Positions 22,741 to 34,373 of a stretch of DNA of 64,000 nt are shown here, in pieces (the stretch's first letter is position 1; every line of letters begins with the position of its first letter). Made by a program: the position numbers and the translations under genes. The notes under the pieces are model-generated. The model was given only the letters and a program-made list of their open reading frames with translations. It was not told the DNA's origin and did not search any database. Origin of the DNA: Thelonectria olida (taxonomy: Eukaryota; Ascomycota; Sordariomycetes; Hypocreales; Nectriaceae); NCBI GenBank assembly GCA_020736575.1, contig JAGPYM010000006.1, positions 1,984,001 through 2,048,000 of the forward strand, written 5' to 3'.

Positions 22741-23940
22741 AAGCCGGGCCAAGCCTTGAGTGAGAGAAAGGTGTCTTTAGATTTACTTGGTTTAAATAGG
22801 TCTGTCATGGCAGAATCTGGGCTTGAGAATGACTGAGGTTGAAGCTGCGAAACGATAGAAGCTATTTGCATGTCTGAGATGGCCATGTTCAGCTGTTCAG
22901 CTTGGGCGCAGTAAACCGCATATTCAAGGATGGAAAACCATTGGAGACGAAGGGTTCGTACCTAGATAGCTCAAGCATGGACCGTTTTCAATAACAGGGT
23001 TCAATCTGCTGGCTCCCTTATCTCAGGTATCTAGGCAGTGTTGGCACGACGAGATGGTCAATATATTGTCTAGGTTTTCAGCCCCTTTCCGTCACTGATT
23101 TTCGACGTTCAAATACACGACAATAATATTGGATCAGTCCCGACCGGAGACGTGGCACCACATTTGCGTTGTGCAATGTACCTATGATCCATCACATCAC
23201 ATCAAATAGGTCGGTAACAAGGGTCAACCCGCTCAAAGTGAGGGGTCGTCAACAAACGTTCCCGCACCGATCCAGTTATTCAAAGCGAGCGATGCTCCTC
23301 TGTGCTTACTTATGCTTCCCGATATGCTTAACGCTCTTCGATTAGGCCACCGACTGCTGATCATGGCCGATCAGCCTCGCCCGCGGCTCCTAGTCAGGCT
23401 CCTAGTCAGTTCGGAGTTAGCGGTCACGCGGGTACCTTTGTCGACGGGCAACGGCATAATATTGGATTGGAGATGGCGAAAAAGTCCGGATAGCTCGCGT
23501 CTTATCAGCGAGACTCTGGCGGCCCCAGCTCGCCAAGCACCCGCTTTTGGGGACCTGCCGTTATCAACCTAGGGTTACATGGCGAATGCTGGCGAATGCT
23601 GTAAAAGTTCCTTGGACGTGGGATTTATACATTGAGCCCTTCGGCATATTTACTGGAAAGGGAAGTTCCTGTCGTGAATCGTCATCGCTGCCAAGGTGCG
23701 CGCAGATGCTTCTCACAGCTGCCGCTTTTGGATGTGAGGATATTCGCCATTGTGCTGCGCGTATTGCGATTGGCGGATTGAATTGTGCAGAGCGGGAAAC
23801 TGCAGCCTTTGTGATGCCATCGCGCAGTCTTGGCCCCGCGTATATATACGTCGTGATACCGGCACTCGAAGCGTCTGGTTACTCCTGTTCTCCAGGAATC
23901 AGCTCCAATCTCGCCTCGGCTGCTGCGATCCTGATTCAAG
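22741..23940. other. Intergenic region with two tiny tandem duplications
   Basis: About 1.2 kb without a supportable gene. Contains a 12-bp unit repeated twice (23385-23408, GGCTCCTAGTCA) and a 10-bp unit repeated twice (23581-23600, GGCGAATGCT). The 3' part is the promoter of the aminopeptidase gene. Confidence 0.6.
23841..23848 (+). promoter_or_regulatory. TATA box of aminopeptidase gene
   Basis: TATATATA inside the palindrome CGTATATATACG, about 93 bp upstream of the ATG at 23941, a usual position for fungal TATA elements. Confidence 0.5.
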
Positions 23941-25553
23941 ATGATGTCCTCCATTCGTTTGCTCTCCCTGCTCTCCCTGGCGCTGCCAGTCCTCTCCAGC
24001 GGCGGCTACCACAAGCCCGATCCCCCAAAGCACTACGTCACGTCAAAGGCGCTGCAGAAGCTCGTCAAGATTGAAGATCTTCTCGCCGGCTCCCAAAAGC
24101 TCCAGGACTTTGCCGATGCTCATGGCGGAAACCGCGTCTTTGGCAGCGCTGGTCACAACGCTACCGTCGACTATCTCTACAAGACGTTGAAGGACACTGG
24201 CTACTACAATGTCGTCAAGCAGCCTTTCACTGAGATTTTCTCTGCGGGAACTTCGACCGTTTCCATCGACGGTAAAGAGATTGAGTCCGGCATCATGACT
24301 TACACGCCAAGTGGCTCTGCCAGCGGCACGCTCGTTGCCGCCTCCAATCTTGGCTGCTCAAAGAGCGATTACCCAGCTGAAGCCTCAGGCCACGTCGTTT
24401 TGGTTTCGAGAGGCGAGTGCACCTTTGCGACAAAGTCAATCAACGCCAAGGCTGCTGGCGCTCTCGGTGTCATCGTATACAACAACGTTGAAGGATCCTT
24501 GAGTGGCACTTTGGGTGCTGCTTTTGGCGACTACGCACCCATCGTGGGAATCAGCCAGGCCGATGGCGCGACCATTGTTGCTGCTCTCAAGGAGGGTGAT
24601 GTTACTGTTGACCTTAAGGTTGATGCTGTCACGGAGAACCGCGTCAACTTCAACGTCATTGCAGAGACAAAGGGGGGGGACCACAAGAACGTCCTCGTTC
24701 TGGGAGGTCACTCGGACTCTGTGGCGGCTGGTCCCGGCATCAAGTAAGTTTATGCTGCGTACAACTTGACATCCGGATACTAACGTAATCGAAGCGACGA
24801 TGGTTCCGGCATCATTGGTGTTTTGAACGTTGCCAAGGCTCTTACCAAGTTCAAGGTCAAGAACGCCGTGCGCTTTGCCTTCTGGGGAGCCGAAGAATAC
24901 GGACTTCTCGGCTCTTACTACTATATCAAGTCGGTCAACAGCTCCGAGACTGAGTTGGCCAAGATTCGGGCTTACCTCAACTTTGACATGGTGCGTTTTA
25001 GATCATCCGTCTTGGCTGCAACTTTCATTGACCAGTCTTTTAGATCGCCAGCCCCAACTACATCTATGGTATTTATGATGGAGATGGAAACGCCTTCAAC
25101 CTGACTGGTCCCGCTGGTTCCGATGTCATCGAGAAGGACTTTGAGGACTTCTTCGACAAGAAGAAGGTGGCCCACGTGCCTTCTGAGTTTAGCGGCCGAT
25201 CCGATTATGCCGCCTTCATTGAGAACGGCATCCCTTCTGGCGGTCTGTTTACCGGTGCTGAAGAAATCAAGACCGAGGAGGAGGCTAAGCTCTTCGGCGG
25301 CGAGGCTGGTGTTGCTTACGATATCAACTACCACAAGGCCGGCGACGACATTAACAACCTGGCCCACGATGCCTATCTCCTCAACACCAAGGCCATTGCG
25401 AATTCTGTAGCCAAGTATGCCCTCAGCTTCAAGTCGCTGCCCAAGGTGGACAAGGCGAAGAGGAGATGGGCTGGTGACCGGGCTCAGATCTTCAAGAGAT
25501 CTGGCCATGTTCACCTTCACGACGGGCCCTGCGGAAGCGGCCCTAGCATATAA
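23941..25553 (+). CDS. Secreted or vacuolar M28 aminopeptidase with PA domain (Lap2/Ape3 type)
   Basis: Three exons (introns 24744-24794 and 24991-25043) give 502 residues. A signal peptide (MMSSIRLLSLLSLALPVLSS) is followed by a short propeptide-like region, a protease-associated (PA) domain around residues 115-230 (VLVSRGECTFATKS) and an M28 metallopeptidase domain. Its zinc ligands are visible: H in GGHSDSVAAGPG, D in GINDDGSG, E-E in WGAEEYGLLGS, D in YLNFDM and H in DINYHKAGDD. The enzyme would release N-terminal residues, typically hydrophobic, from peptides using two zinc ions. The tail ends in a short basic/His-rich segment. In fungi such enzymes act with secreted DPP IV, which is also in this window. 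The gene appears intact. Confidence 0.9.
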
Positions 25554-26522
25554 AATACTGGAGAGGAGATGCAGTCCTATGAACGGAATTTGCCGTCTTG
25601 TCAGGACATGCGAGCCTTGTTTACTCGCCGACTACCTTAGTATTAGAAATGATGGTAAATATGAAGAACCCATTCTGAATGACCTGTTGCCCGTCTGGAA
25701 ACTATGCGAACCATCTCTGACCGAAATTCATTTGGCTTTGTCCAGTCGTCATGTGTGAGGACGATATTTTCTCGACTGGGTTGTGAGTCAAAAGCTCCTG
25801 CAAGTCACGCAGACATGGGATCGTGGGGGAGTAGGCCTCGCGTGCGATAGAAAGGCCCTGCAACGGCTTGTGGCTGCGAGATACCCTCAGCTGTGGACTA
25901 TATGCGTCAGATGGTTAGGTGAGGTGCGGTGACTTCTCTGTTTTTGTTGCTTGAGGGTTCACAGCAGGCAATATATCCCGTTTCGCCATATAGGATCGAC
26001 TATATAGTAGAAGCTGCTTCCTAAGCCAGTGGCAATATTTCTGTCAGCCTGCTGTTTCGAGGAGCTTCCTTGCTATTCTTCAACAACTTCATATTTACGA
26101 TAATGCGGAGTGCAAATGAGAGAACGATCCATCCACACCTCCCTTATACACAAGAAGACATTACATCCGACGTATTAATCAGGCATTGCCGGTAGTAGCG
26201 CTGACGGTCTACGTCGTGGCATTGCATATTCTTGCAGATTGAGGCGTCCCTCCCCCACCATCAAACACCTTTCAGCACGCCCTGAAGAGCCCGCCTGTGC
26301 ATCCGATGGTGCATTTGAGTTCTTTCGGTTTCTTTCAGTTTCTTTCTTCCTTCCAAGCATTGGTGCCTGAAGGTTTGCAACCTGTTGATCCAGGAAGTGC
26401 CTTTATTGCGTGGCCCCTTCGTACCTACCCATCTAGCTGGATTTCTTCGCTGTGCCCTCAGTTTCCCCCTTCAACATTTACGCGCTGCTATCCGGGATGC
26501 TGTCTTTGGTTCTGATGTCAAC
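25554..26522. other. Intergenic region
   Basis: About 1 kb, AT-rich, with pyrimidine-rich stretches (TTTCTTTC) near 26325-26355. No gene is seen. Confidence 0.6.
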
Positions 26523-27026
26523 ATGATTTGTTGTTTCAACTGCGACAAGCTCAACAAGAGGTATAGGAATTCTCAATCGCCCCAGATAGAGAATGATGTT
26601 GGCACGAATCCGGACACAGCTCACGGGGAGGACGCCACCCAAGCCAGATCACCTCAATCCCAAGTCAATGAGACCGACAATGGGGAACGGGCAATTCAGC
26701 GACGTCTATGGATAGAAGCCTATGGCAAACTCAAGCATGAGGATGAAGAAATGATGGAACGTTTTGAGAGCGTTATGAAGGACGAGCTTGATCCTCCTGA
26801 TGTTCCTCAAAGTTCAGATGTATTATCCGTGGACGACAGCTGGGCGCGAATGGAGAAATTCGTTCGAAAAGAACTTATGAGGACAGAACTAACCGCCGCC
26901 CGCCTTGGAAAAGCTGGACAGGTGGTCAAAGTTGTCGATGCGGTGAAACAATTCATCGAAGCGCCTCTTCATGCTGTGCCTCAAGCTGCTCCAGCAGTTG
27001 TGGCTGTCGGTTTGGCTTCTTTCTGA
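26523..27026 (+). pseudogene. Remnant of NWD-type N-terminal region of NACHT-WD40 protein
   Basis: A frame from 26523 (open since 26385) encodes a low-complexity head, then LWIEAYGKLKHEDEEMMERF and VPQAAPAVVAV. This matches the start of the N-terminal NWD region of large fungal NACHT proteins as I know them: a helix, a linker, a second helix, then VPQAAxAW. In those proteins more than 150 further residues precede the NACHT domain. Here the frame stops within a few codons of VPQAA, and the pre-NACHT segment LLSDCCAWVFEHDAF begins in a different frame. This suggests an internal deletion with an out-of-frame junction near 27000-27030. Confidence 0.6.
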
Positions 27027-30000
27027 TTGCTGTGCATGGGTTTTCGAACATGATGCTTTCCGGACATGGGACCATGAACCCGAACAAAGGGTACTCTGGA
27101 TAACAGGGGAGGCTGGAAAGGGCAAGACCATGTTGCTCTGCGACATCATTCAGACACTCAAGCGTCGCAAGCCTGAAAAGGAGCCGTTCAGTTACTTTTG
27201 CGAGGCTGGCAAGGCCGGTTCGCAAGAGTATGACACAGCTGCATTACGGGGTCTGATCAAGGCCATTGCCATCGAACGACCTGGGCTCATTGATCACTTC
27301 CGGGACTCTAGCACTGGAGCATTCAAGGGTAATAGTGCCACTTACGCTGCTCAAAGAGTTCTTGCCTCCATCTTGAAGGATCCGATAATGGAGGGTGCAA
27401 TCATATGTGTTGATGCACTTGACGAATGCGGCGCCGACTTGGAGCATCTTCTTCGCTTGGTTACGAGTTCGAGCAAAGAAAGCTCCATTCAATGGGTGGT
27501 ATCGAGTCGCAGCGGAACCACATTGGTCGATCAAGAACTTGGCAAGACTCCCAATTGCGTTCGCCTGTCCTTGGAAGATGCCAAAGACGCAGTATCGACC
27601 GCTGTGAAGACCTACATTACGAAAATGGTGCAAGATTTGGCAGCACAGTGGCAGCCCCGGCCAGAGCCCGGAAGAGCACGGTTGACGCGAGACCTGTGGC
27701 CATCTAGAACTAAATCTCGCGAGATTGAGGACTTGAAGACAGAATTGACCAAACGAGCTGGAGGCACCTTCTTATGGGTTGCACTGGCCTGTCAAGAGCT
27801 CAAGACACTGAAAACAGCAGCAAATGCGCTCGAAAGACTCAAATCTCTGCCACCAGGTATTCGCTCTCTTTACAAGAGGATGATGAACATCATTCGGAAA
27901 TCCAGTGAGAGTAATGACTATAGAGAGATTCTCAGTGTCAGCTTGGTTGTCCAACGCGCCATCACGCTCAAGGAGTTTTTACTCCTGGTCAACTCAACGA
28001 AGTTCAAAGACGTTGTTGATTTGGAAACAATGATGCAAAACTGCGGATATTTTCTCCGGGTGTCTGATGTCCCTGCTGGCACAATTAACTTCGTGCACAA
28101 GTCAGCAAAAGACTATTTGCTGGAGGTTGAACGCGATGAGGTCCCCCGTGCTGGCGTCAATGATGATCTTGTCCGGCAAAGCATCGTGATCATGAGGAGA
28201 AATCTCGGGCGGGACAAGTGGAAGTTGAATCACCCCGGAATGTCAAAGCATGGCAAGCGACCGGATTGTGATCCCCTGGAGCCCGTTGCATATGCTTGCC
28301 CCTTCTGGGTAGAGCATCTGGACATTGATTCACCAGCCTCGACCAGCCCCGGACTTGAAAAGACCATCTATGAGTTCCTCAGCCGACACCTCCTGCATTG
28401 GATCGAAGCTCTTAGTCTGCTGGACGAATTGCCCAAAGGGGGTAAGGCACTCCGGAGACTACAGGACTTTGCCGTAAGTTATTCTCCCATGCTATAAACA
28501 GTGAGATCGGTTCAGCTCAAACTTCCCTAGGCGCAACATGAAAACCAGGATCTTTCAAACTTGGTTTCAGATGCTTATAGGTTCTTCCTGTGTTTCAGAC
28601 GACCCATTGAACAGGCGCCATTGCAAGTTTATACCTCTGCCATACTTTTCAGCCCGCCAAATAGCTACATCAAGAAGCTGTTCCATTCCCAGGCACCGGA
28701 ATGGGTGGGGTTACAGCCTTTTGTGAGAATACAATGGCCTCCTCACCTCTATCTCATTGAGGGCCTCCCAGGTAGTAGCAGAGAGTTAGCCTATTCTGCA
28801 GATGGTCATCGATTGATTTCGGCATCTACGAGCGACATTCACATTGCGGATTTGGTCTCCGGTGCTCGCCTTCGAAAATTCGAATTCCAGCATGACCACA
28901 AAGGACATGGTGACATTGCTTTATCCAAGGACGGAACGAAGTTTGTTTGGGCTCCATTTCCCTCCGAAGCGCCCCTGAGGGTTCTCGACACTACGGTTGG
29001 GACATGGTTGGAAATGTCTGAAGGACATAAAAACGTCCGAGATTTGGCGTTCTCTAGAAATCTAGAGCTCTTGATGTCGAGAGCGAGTGATTCCATGAAA
29101 ATCTGGGACGTTGAGACGGGCAACCTTATCTGTCAACGACGAGTGGAAATGGAGGAAACAAGTGGCTTCCTAGGGGACGGCACAAGGATTGCCCTCGTCT
29201 CAGACGAAAGGAAGATACAAATTCTGGACCCAAGGACAGGCAAATTTCTCCATGAACTTCCACAAAAGAAGAGGGCGGGTAGATTGATCCCGTTCCCGAA
29301 AGAATGGTCAAGACTACTCTCATGTTCCGACGATGGTGAAGCAGTTGTTTGGGACATTGTGGCTGGGAGGATAGAAACTACCCGGAAGTTCGAAGGACAA
29401 CTGAACCTCCACTTGGATGAGATCACCATCTCTGAGAGTGAAGATACAGTAGCGTTTGTGTCTTCCGACGAGCTTCTGAATCTTTGGACTCTAAGCAGAA
29501 ACATTTGCTTTAAGTCTCCACGAGGCAACTACACCTCGCCCATGGCTTTCTCGCCGAACAGTAAATTACTTGCGCTCTCAACGTGGAGGTACGAGATACA
29601 CATCTGGGATGTTGACTCACGCACGTGTCAGCTGCGACTCAATGGTCATACAGACTTCGTCAGGTCAATGGCCTTTTCTCCTAAAGGTGATCTTCTGGCC
29701 TCCTGTACAGGTGATAGAGGAGGCGTGACCCTGGACTACACCAAGATCTGGAGTGTCAATACCGCCAGCACGGCGCGACCTAAAGCCGAGGAGGACGAGG
29801 ACATCAGCACAACTTATGTCTGCATTGCCTGCTTTTCGAAGGATAGCAAATGGCTCGCTACAGTCTCGAACAAGTCTACGATCGATCTGTGGAGCAGCTC
29901 GGGTGACTCTGAGAGAGTTCTTACGGATCTCGGGAAAGATAGGGCAACCGAACTTATGTTTTCATGGGACGGTACGAAGCTTGCATTTGGGACATTCGAG

Positions 30001-30510
30001 GGTGTGCTTAGGATTTGCAACATCTCGTCCGGCGGCGCTGTCCGGAGTTATGAGTCTGGTCCGAATGCAGTCACGTCATTGGCTTTTTCGCGAGATGACA
30101 AACTTCTTTGTGCAGCCTACGGCCATCAGGTCCGAATCTATGATGTCGAAAAGGGCGTGTACCGCGAAGTCGAGATTCCCAAAAGAGCCAATCGTCGCTC
30201 CACGGACAGCTTTCGAACCAGATATGATCATGTTGAAGACGAAATGAGCCCGATTTGTGACATGGCGTTGTTCGAGGACTTGGTGGTAGCAGCCTCGGGA
30301 AATGGGGACGTCAAGCTGTGGAACGCAAAAACAGGAGATTTTGAGAAAGAATTTCCTTGCCAACCTCGCAGGCTATCTTGGGGCCGTATTGCTATTCATG
30401 TCAATATGAGGCGTGCTGGAGACCGCACGCAAATCGTCTCAGGCACAAGTGAGGGAAAGCTCCAGATCACAGATGTTGAAACGGGATGCAATATCCTGAT
30501 TGGATCATGA
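26971..30510 (+). CDS. NACHT-WD40 STAND (NLR-like) protein, N-terminally truncated
   Basis: Two exons with intron 28474-28530. The NACHT domain starts at once: Walker A GEAGKGKT at residues 46-53, Walker B IICVDALDEC at about 142-151 and a winged-helix region around REILSVSLVVQRAITLKEFL. After the intron (AQHENQDLSNLVSDAYRFF onward) come about ten WD40-like blades, for example GHKNVRDLAFS...SMKIWDVETG, GHTDFVRSMAFSPKGDLLAS and NAVTSLAFS...VRIYDVEKG. In fungi such NTPase-repeat proteins are linked to non-self recognition and heterokaryon incompatibility: ligand binding to the propeller triggers nucleotide-dependent oligomerisation and signalling by the N-terminal domain. Blades here are divergent, unlike the near-identical repeats of HNWD genes. 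The usual N-terminal effector/NWD region lies upstream but out of frame, so the product may be inactive or a pseudogene product. Confidence 0.78.
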
Positions 30511-31709
30511 AGGATGGGCGGCGGATCGTCTGGCTTCCTCCGGAATACCGAGGGCGTTTTGCGGCCGGGAAGTCGCAGATTGTTATTACGCAGACTAGAT
30601 CACAGCCCATGTTGTTGATTCAGTTCTTAGAAGATGAGTTTCCCTTTAAGTGATTACGGAGAGGGATCTGGAATAATTTCCTACCCTTCTTGATTTCTTT
30701 TCTTTTGTCTTTGCTAAAGAAAAAAGGGCAAGAAAGAGAACATATCAATCCAGTGAAGAGATGTCTCACCCAGTTCTTTATAGCGCACGTCAACGGCATT
30801 GCCAGCAAACGTCCTTCATCCGCGTTCCAGACCCAGAAGCCTGCCACGTCCAAAAACGGGCGACATTGCGGCCGATCGGAAGAGTGATAGGAGATGCCCG
30901 AGATAGATGCTCCAGTATCCGTGGCGGCATCGGGTGATCGGTCATGGCGGGCGGAATATCCGCAATCAAGCCCAAGATCCGGAGTTGCCCATCGACTCAG
31001 TCGAGCATCTTGACAGATAGACTTTCACTATCGATGGCTTGGCAGCGTTAAGAACACGATGGAGATGAGGAATGCTACAGTTTGCCACGTGCGGAGGGTT
31101 GGGTTATTGCCTATTGCTGCTCGTTTAACCCATCTGCGGAACTCAAATGCGGACTGGAATGAAGACTATATCGTTTCCTGGCCAAGCCAGCGACACAACC
31201 GAGCTATCGAATGTTAGAGATGGTGGTGTTCTTGTAAGGTTCCGGAGGCGTCGGAGATGGCGCAGACGGGCCCTCCTAGTACGATAGCTCATCGATCGAC
31301 AGGCTTGACAGCTTCACCGGCGGCAGAGCTCACAGCTCTCATAAGCTTTGCGCGGGCTATCCCGAGCTTCAGATCGGGCTTGGTCTGGCCGTGACTCGTC
31401 GCAGCACTGGAATGGATGGGGACTTGTCCGAAGCTATTCCCGCGGCCTAGGCCGTGCGTGGCTGCAAGATTCTGTCCACCGTAGCTCCGATCTGGATGCC
31501 CTTGTTGTCTCGGCGCCTCCACGTCGATCCGGGGACTCGGGTTGGGAGGTGTTGAAGGTCGGAGGACTGGAATCTCGCCGTTCCCAAGCTCGGAGTATAT
31601 TAGGACGATCACATCCCAGTCTCGAAACTATGTCTTCTCCATCACACAATTGAGTTCGCCTTCACACGTGGCTCCTCGCTGTTCAGCTTCAACCGTCGCA
31701 TTCCTCACC
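30511..31709. other. Intergenic region
   Basis: About 1.2 kb. No gene is recognisable. The reading frame of the WSC gene is open upstream to 31542, but the added N-terminus has no features and would mask the signal peptide. Confidence 0.55.
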
Positions 31710-34373
31710 ATGGTCAACTACCGCAGGTCGTCTTTGGGCCTCTTGACCCTCGCTACTTCGGTCGATGCGTACTGGCGAATGTCATGCGGCCTTATCCAGA
31801 CTGGCCGTGTTGATCCCATCATCAACCCGGGAAAAGTCGCTGGACACGTTCACAAGGTCTCGGGCGCCAGCAACTTTGCCGTCAGCAACACCTTTGACAA
31901 TCTCCAGTCCTCCAGATGCACGTCTTGCGAGATCCAGGACGACAAGTCCGCCTACTGGACGCCGCAGCTATACTACCAGCACTCCAATGGCAGCTTCGAG
32001 CCCGTTCCCAATAGTGGCACTGTCGTGTACTATCTCGGACGCGGCGAGAATCGGTCCAACATCGAGCCGTTCCCTCCTGGCTTCAAGATGCTCTCCGGAG
32101 ACAGCTCTGCTCGGTCCAACGACACCACGAAGAAGACGTACGGCAACTCCCAGTACTCGAACCGCCCTGTGTCGGACCGCGTCAGCTTCGCCTGTCTCGA
32201 CAGCTCCGGTCCCATGCCTGAGGACAACTACATGCGCCGCACCAGCTGCGACAACGGCATGCGAGCGCAGATTCACTTCCAGTCTTGCTGGAATGGAGGC
32301 GACTACCAACCCGACCAGAGCCACGTCGCCTACATGTCGCAAATCGACAATGGAGTCTGTCCGCCAACGCACCCTCGACAGCTTCCTCAGCTATTCCTCG
32401 AGGTCATCTACGGAGTCAACGACGTCGACAAGAGCAAGGGAGGCAAGTTTGTCTTTTCGAATGGAGACACGACTGGCTTTAGCTTCCACGGCGACTTTAT
32501 GAACGGCTGGAATACAAACGTTCTCACAGCTGCCATCAAGCAGTGCATCAACAACGATACCACGGCCGGGTCAGTTTCCGCATGCCCGCCCCTGGCTCAA
32601 TCGCAGACTCCCTACTTCAGCACCAACTGCCCCGAGCGACCACCCATCATCAACGAGACAGTCAAGGGAATGCTCGACAGTCTCCCTGGTTGCAACCCGG
32701 TGACAAGTGGCCCGGATAAGGCGCCACAGCAGGCCTGCTCTACCCAGCCGGCCATCAACAGCAACTCCGACTCTGGCTCAAACTCCATGTTCAATCCCGC
32801 CGTGGGCGACAAGCTTGGCAACTGGGCATATGTCGGCTGCGCGTCCGAGCTCTCCAATGCGCGAACGTTGAGCAAATATGCCACCGCTTCCGATTCCATG
32901 ACCATCGACTCGTGCACTGCAGCGTGCAAGGCTCAGGGCTACCCGCTTGCGGGCGTGGAAAACTCGCGCGAGTGTTACTGCTCCGACGCTCTTACACAGG
33001 GCGCTTCATACATGTCGACTTCCAACTGCGCATCTTCGTACAAGATGGTTTGCAGCGGCAATGGCACACAATGGTGCGGAGCTCCCAATCTGCTCACGGT
33101 CTGGAACGACACGTCGTTCACACCACCACCAGCTCTCGTTGTCGGCTCGACCAAGATCGCCAACGGGACTGGTACCTACTACGGATGCTGGTCCGAAGGC
33201 AGCAACGGCCGAGCCCTCTCGTCTGACAGCACCAACAGCGGTACCAGCATGACCAACGAGGCGTGCGTGGCCTACTGCCAGAAGGGCGGCTATGCGTATG
33301 CCGGCACCGAGTACTCGGCCGAATGCTACTGCGGCAACAGCATCACCAGCACCAACATCACCGACATCACCCAATGCTCGATGAAGTGCAGCGGCGACAA
33401 GTCTAGCTACTGCGGCGCCGGCAACAGGCTCAGTGTCTGGCAGGTCGCAAAGGCTGCCAAGTCCGACGCCCCTATCACTGCCGTAGGAGGCACCGCTACG
33501 TACCTCGGCTGCTTCACCGATGGCGGCGACGGTGGCCGCACACTCTCGAATGCCTCCTTCGCCGGCTCGACCGTCTCGGTCGACACGTGCGCTGCCTTTT
33601 GCAGGCAGAACAGCTACCCGCTCTTCGGCATGGAGTACTCTTCGGAATGCTACTGTGGCTACCAGCCCAAGACGCAGTCCAGGCTGGTCAGCGACGGTGA
33701 CTGCCGAATGCCCTGCGCCGGAAACTCGACCCAGATCTGCGGCGCCGGCAACAGGATTTCCATCTGGAACACAACGCTGGCCCCTGCCATCCGCGTCGGA
33801 GGTACGAGCAACAAGGCCAAGCAGACGTACATGGGCTGCTGGACCGAAGGCAAGGGCGCGCTGGCAATGTCCTCGTCCAAGACTTCTGACAAGGCCATGA
33901 CGATCGACATGTGCTCGGCCTATTGCAGAGGCAAGGGGTTCGCCTACATGGGAGTTGAGAACGGCCAGGACTGTTACTGCAATAACAATGGGCCCGAGAA
34001 CGGCAGCACCAAGGTTGAGGAGACGAAGTGCAACGTCATTTGCAAGGGCAACCAGTTCCAAAACTGCGGCGGAAGCAACAAGCTCAATGTCTTCAAGGTC
34101 GGCGACGCAGCTGCTACAAGCACGGTGCCCGCTGCACAGAAGAACGCCAAAGCCACGACGACGGCCAAGAAGACGACTTCTACTATACCCGCAGCCCAAA
34201 AGAATGCCAAACCCACGACGACCAAGACAAGTACTACCGTGGCCGTCATCCAAAAGAACGTCAAACCCACGACGACAACCAAGAAAACTTCTTCAGTGGC
34301 CGTTGCCCAGAAGAATGTCAAACCCACAACTACCACTTCTCGCAAGATTCCCAGGCGAACTGCGGCTTACTGA
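31710..34373 (+). CDS. Secreted DUF1996 protein with four WSC domains and Lys/Thr repeat tail
   Basis: Intronless, 887 residues from the ATG at 31710, chosen because it opens a signal peptide (MVNYRRSSLGLLTLATSVDA). Residues about 20-270 are a DUF1996 domain (YWRMSCGLIQTGRVDPIINP, GHVHKVSGASNF, SSRCTSC, YWTPQLYYQ). Four WSC domains follow, each with eight Cys and the pattern GC...C...C...Y.G.E....CYC...C...C.G....CG..N.L..W, starting near WAYVGCASE, TYYGCWSEG, TYLGCFTDG and TYMGCWTEG. WSC domains bind glycans and occur in cell wall sensors and glyoxal oxidases. The C-terminal 85 residues are four or five degenerate repeats of (A)QKN(A/V)K(A/P)TTT and end without a membrane or GPI segment, so a secreted or wall-bound protein is likely. 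DUF1996 has no known activity. Confidence 0.9.
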   Translation: MVNYRRSSLGLLTLATSVDAYWRMSCGLIQTGRVDPIINPGKVAGHVHKVSGASNFAVSNTFDNLQSSRCTSCEIQDDKSAYWTPQLYYQHSNGSFEPVPNSGTVVYYLGRGENRSNIEPFPPGFKMLSGDSSARSNDTTKKTYGNSQYSNRPVSDRVSFACLDSSGPMPEDNYMRRTSCDNGMRAQIHFQSCWNGGDYQPDQSHVAYMSQIDNGVCPPTHPRQLPQLFLEVIYGVNDVDKSKGGKFVFSNGDTTGFSFHGDFMNGWNTNVLTAAIKQCINNDTTAGSVSACPPLAQSQTPYFSTNCPERPPIINETVKGMLDSLPGCNPVTSGPDKAPQQACSTQPAINSNSDSGSNSMFNPAVGDKLGNWAYVGCASELSNARTLSKYATASDSMTIDSCTAACKAQGYPLAGVENSRECYCSDALTQGASYMSTSNCASSYKMVCSGNGTQWCGAPNLLTVWNDTSFTPPPALVVGSTKIANGTGTYYGCWSEGSNGRALSSDSTNSGTSMTNEACVAYCQKGGYAYAGTEYSAECYCGNSITSTNITDITQCSMKCSGDKSSYCGAGNRLSVWQVAKAAKSDAPITAVGGTATYLGCFTDGGDGGRTLSNASFAGSTVSVDTCAAFCRQNSYPLFGMEYSSECYCGYQPKTQSRLVSDGDCRMPCAGNSTQICGAGNRISIWNTTLAPAIRVGGTSNKAKQTYMGCWTEGKGALAMSSSKTSDKAMTIDMCSAYCRGKGFAYMGVENGQDCYCNNNGPENGSTKVEETKCNVICKGNQFQNCGGSNKLNVFKVGDAAATSTVPAAQKNAKATTTAKKTTSTIPAAQKNAKPTTTKTSTTVAVIQKNVKPTTTTKKTSSVAVAQKNVKPTTTTSRKIPRRTAAY
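34120..34345 (+). repeat. Degenerate in-frame repeat encoding QKN(A/V)K(A/P)TTT tail
   Basis: Units of about 54-60 bp carrying CAGAAGAA(C/T)G(C/T)CAAA and ACGACGAC-type segments recur four to five times in the 3' end of the WSC gene. The copies differ by base changes and small length differences. Confidence 0.7.

Noticed and set aside
31542..31709. Longer N-terminus for the WSC protein from the ATG at 31542
   Set aside because: It would bury the signal peptide, and the added 56 residues have no features.
33006..34253. 415-codon minus-strand frame over the WSC gene
   Set aside because: Antisense shadow of the WSC domains; composition follows from C-rich codons of the real gene.
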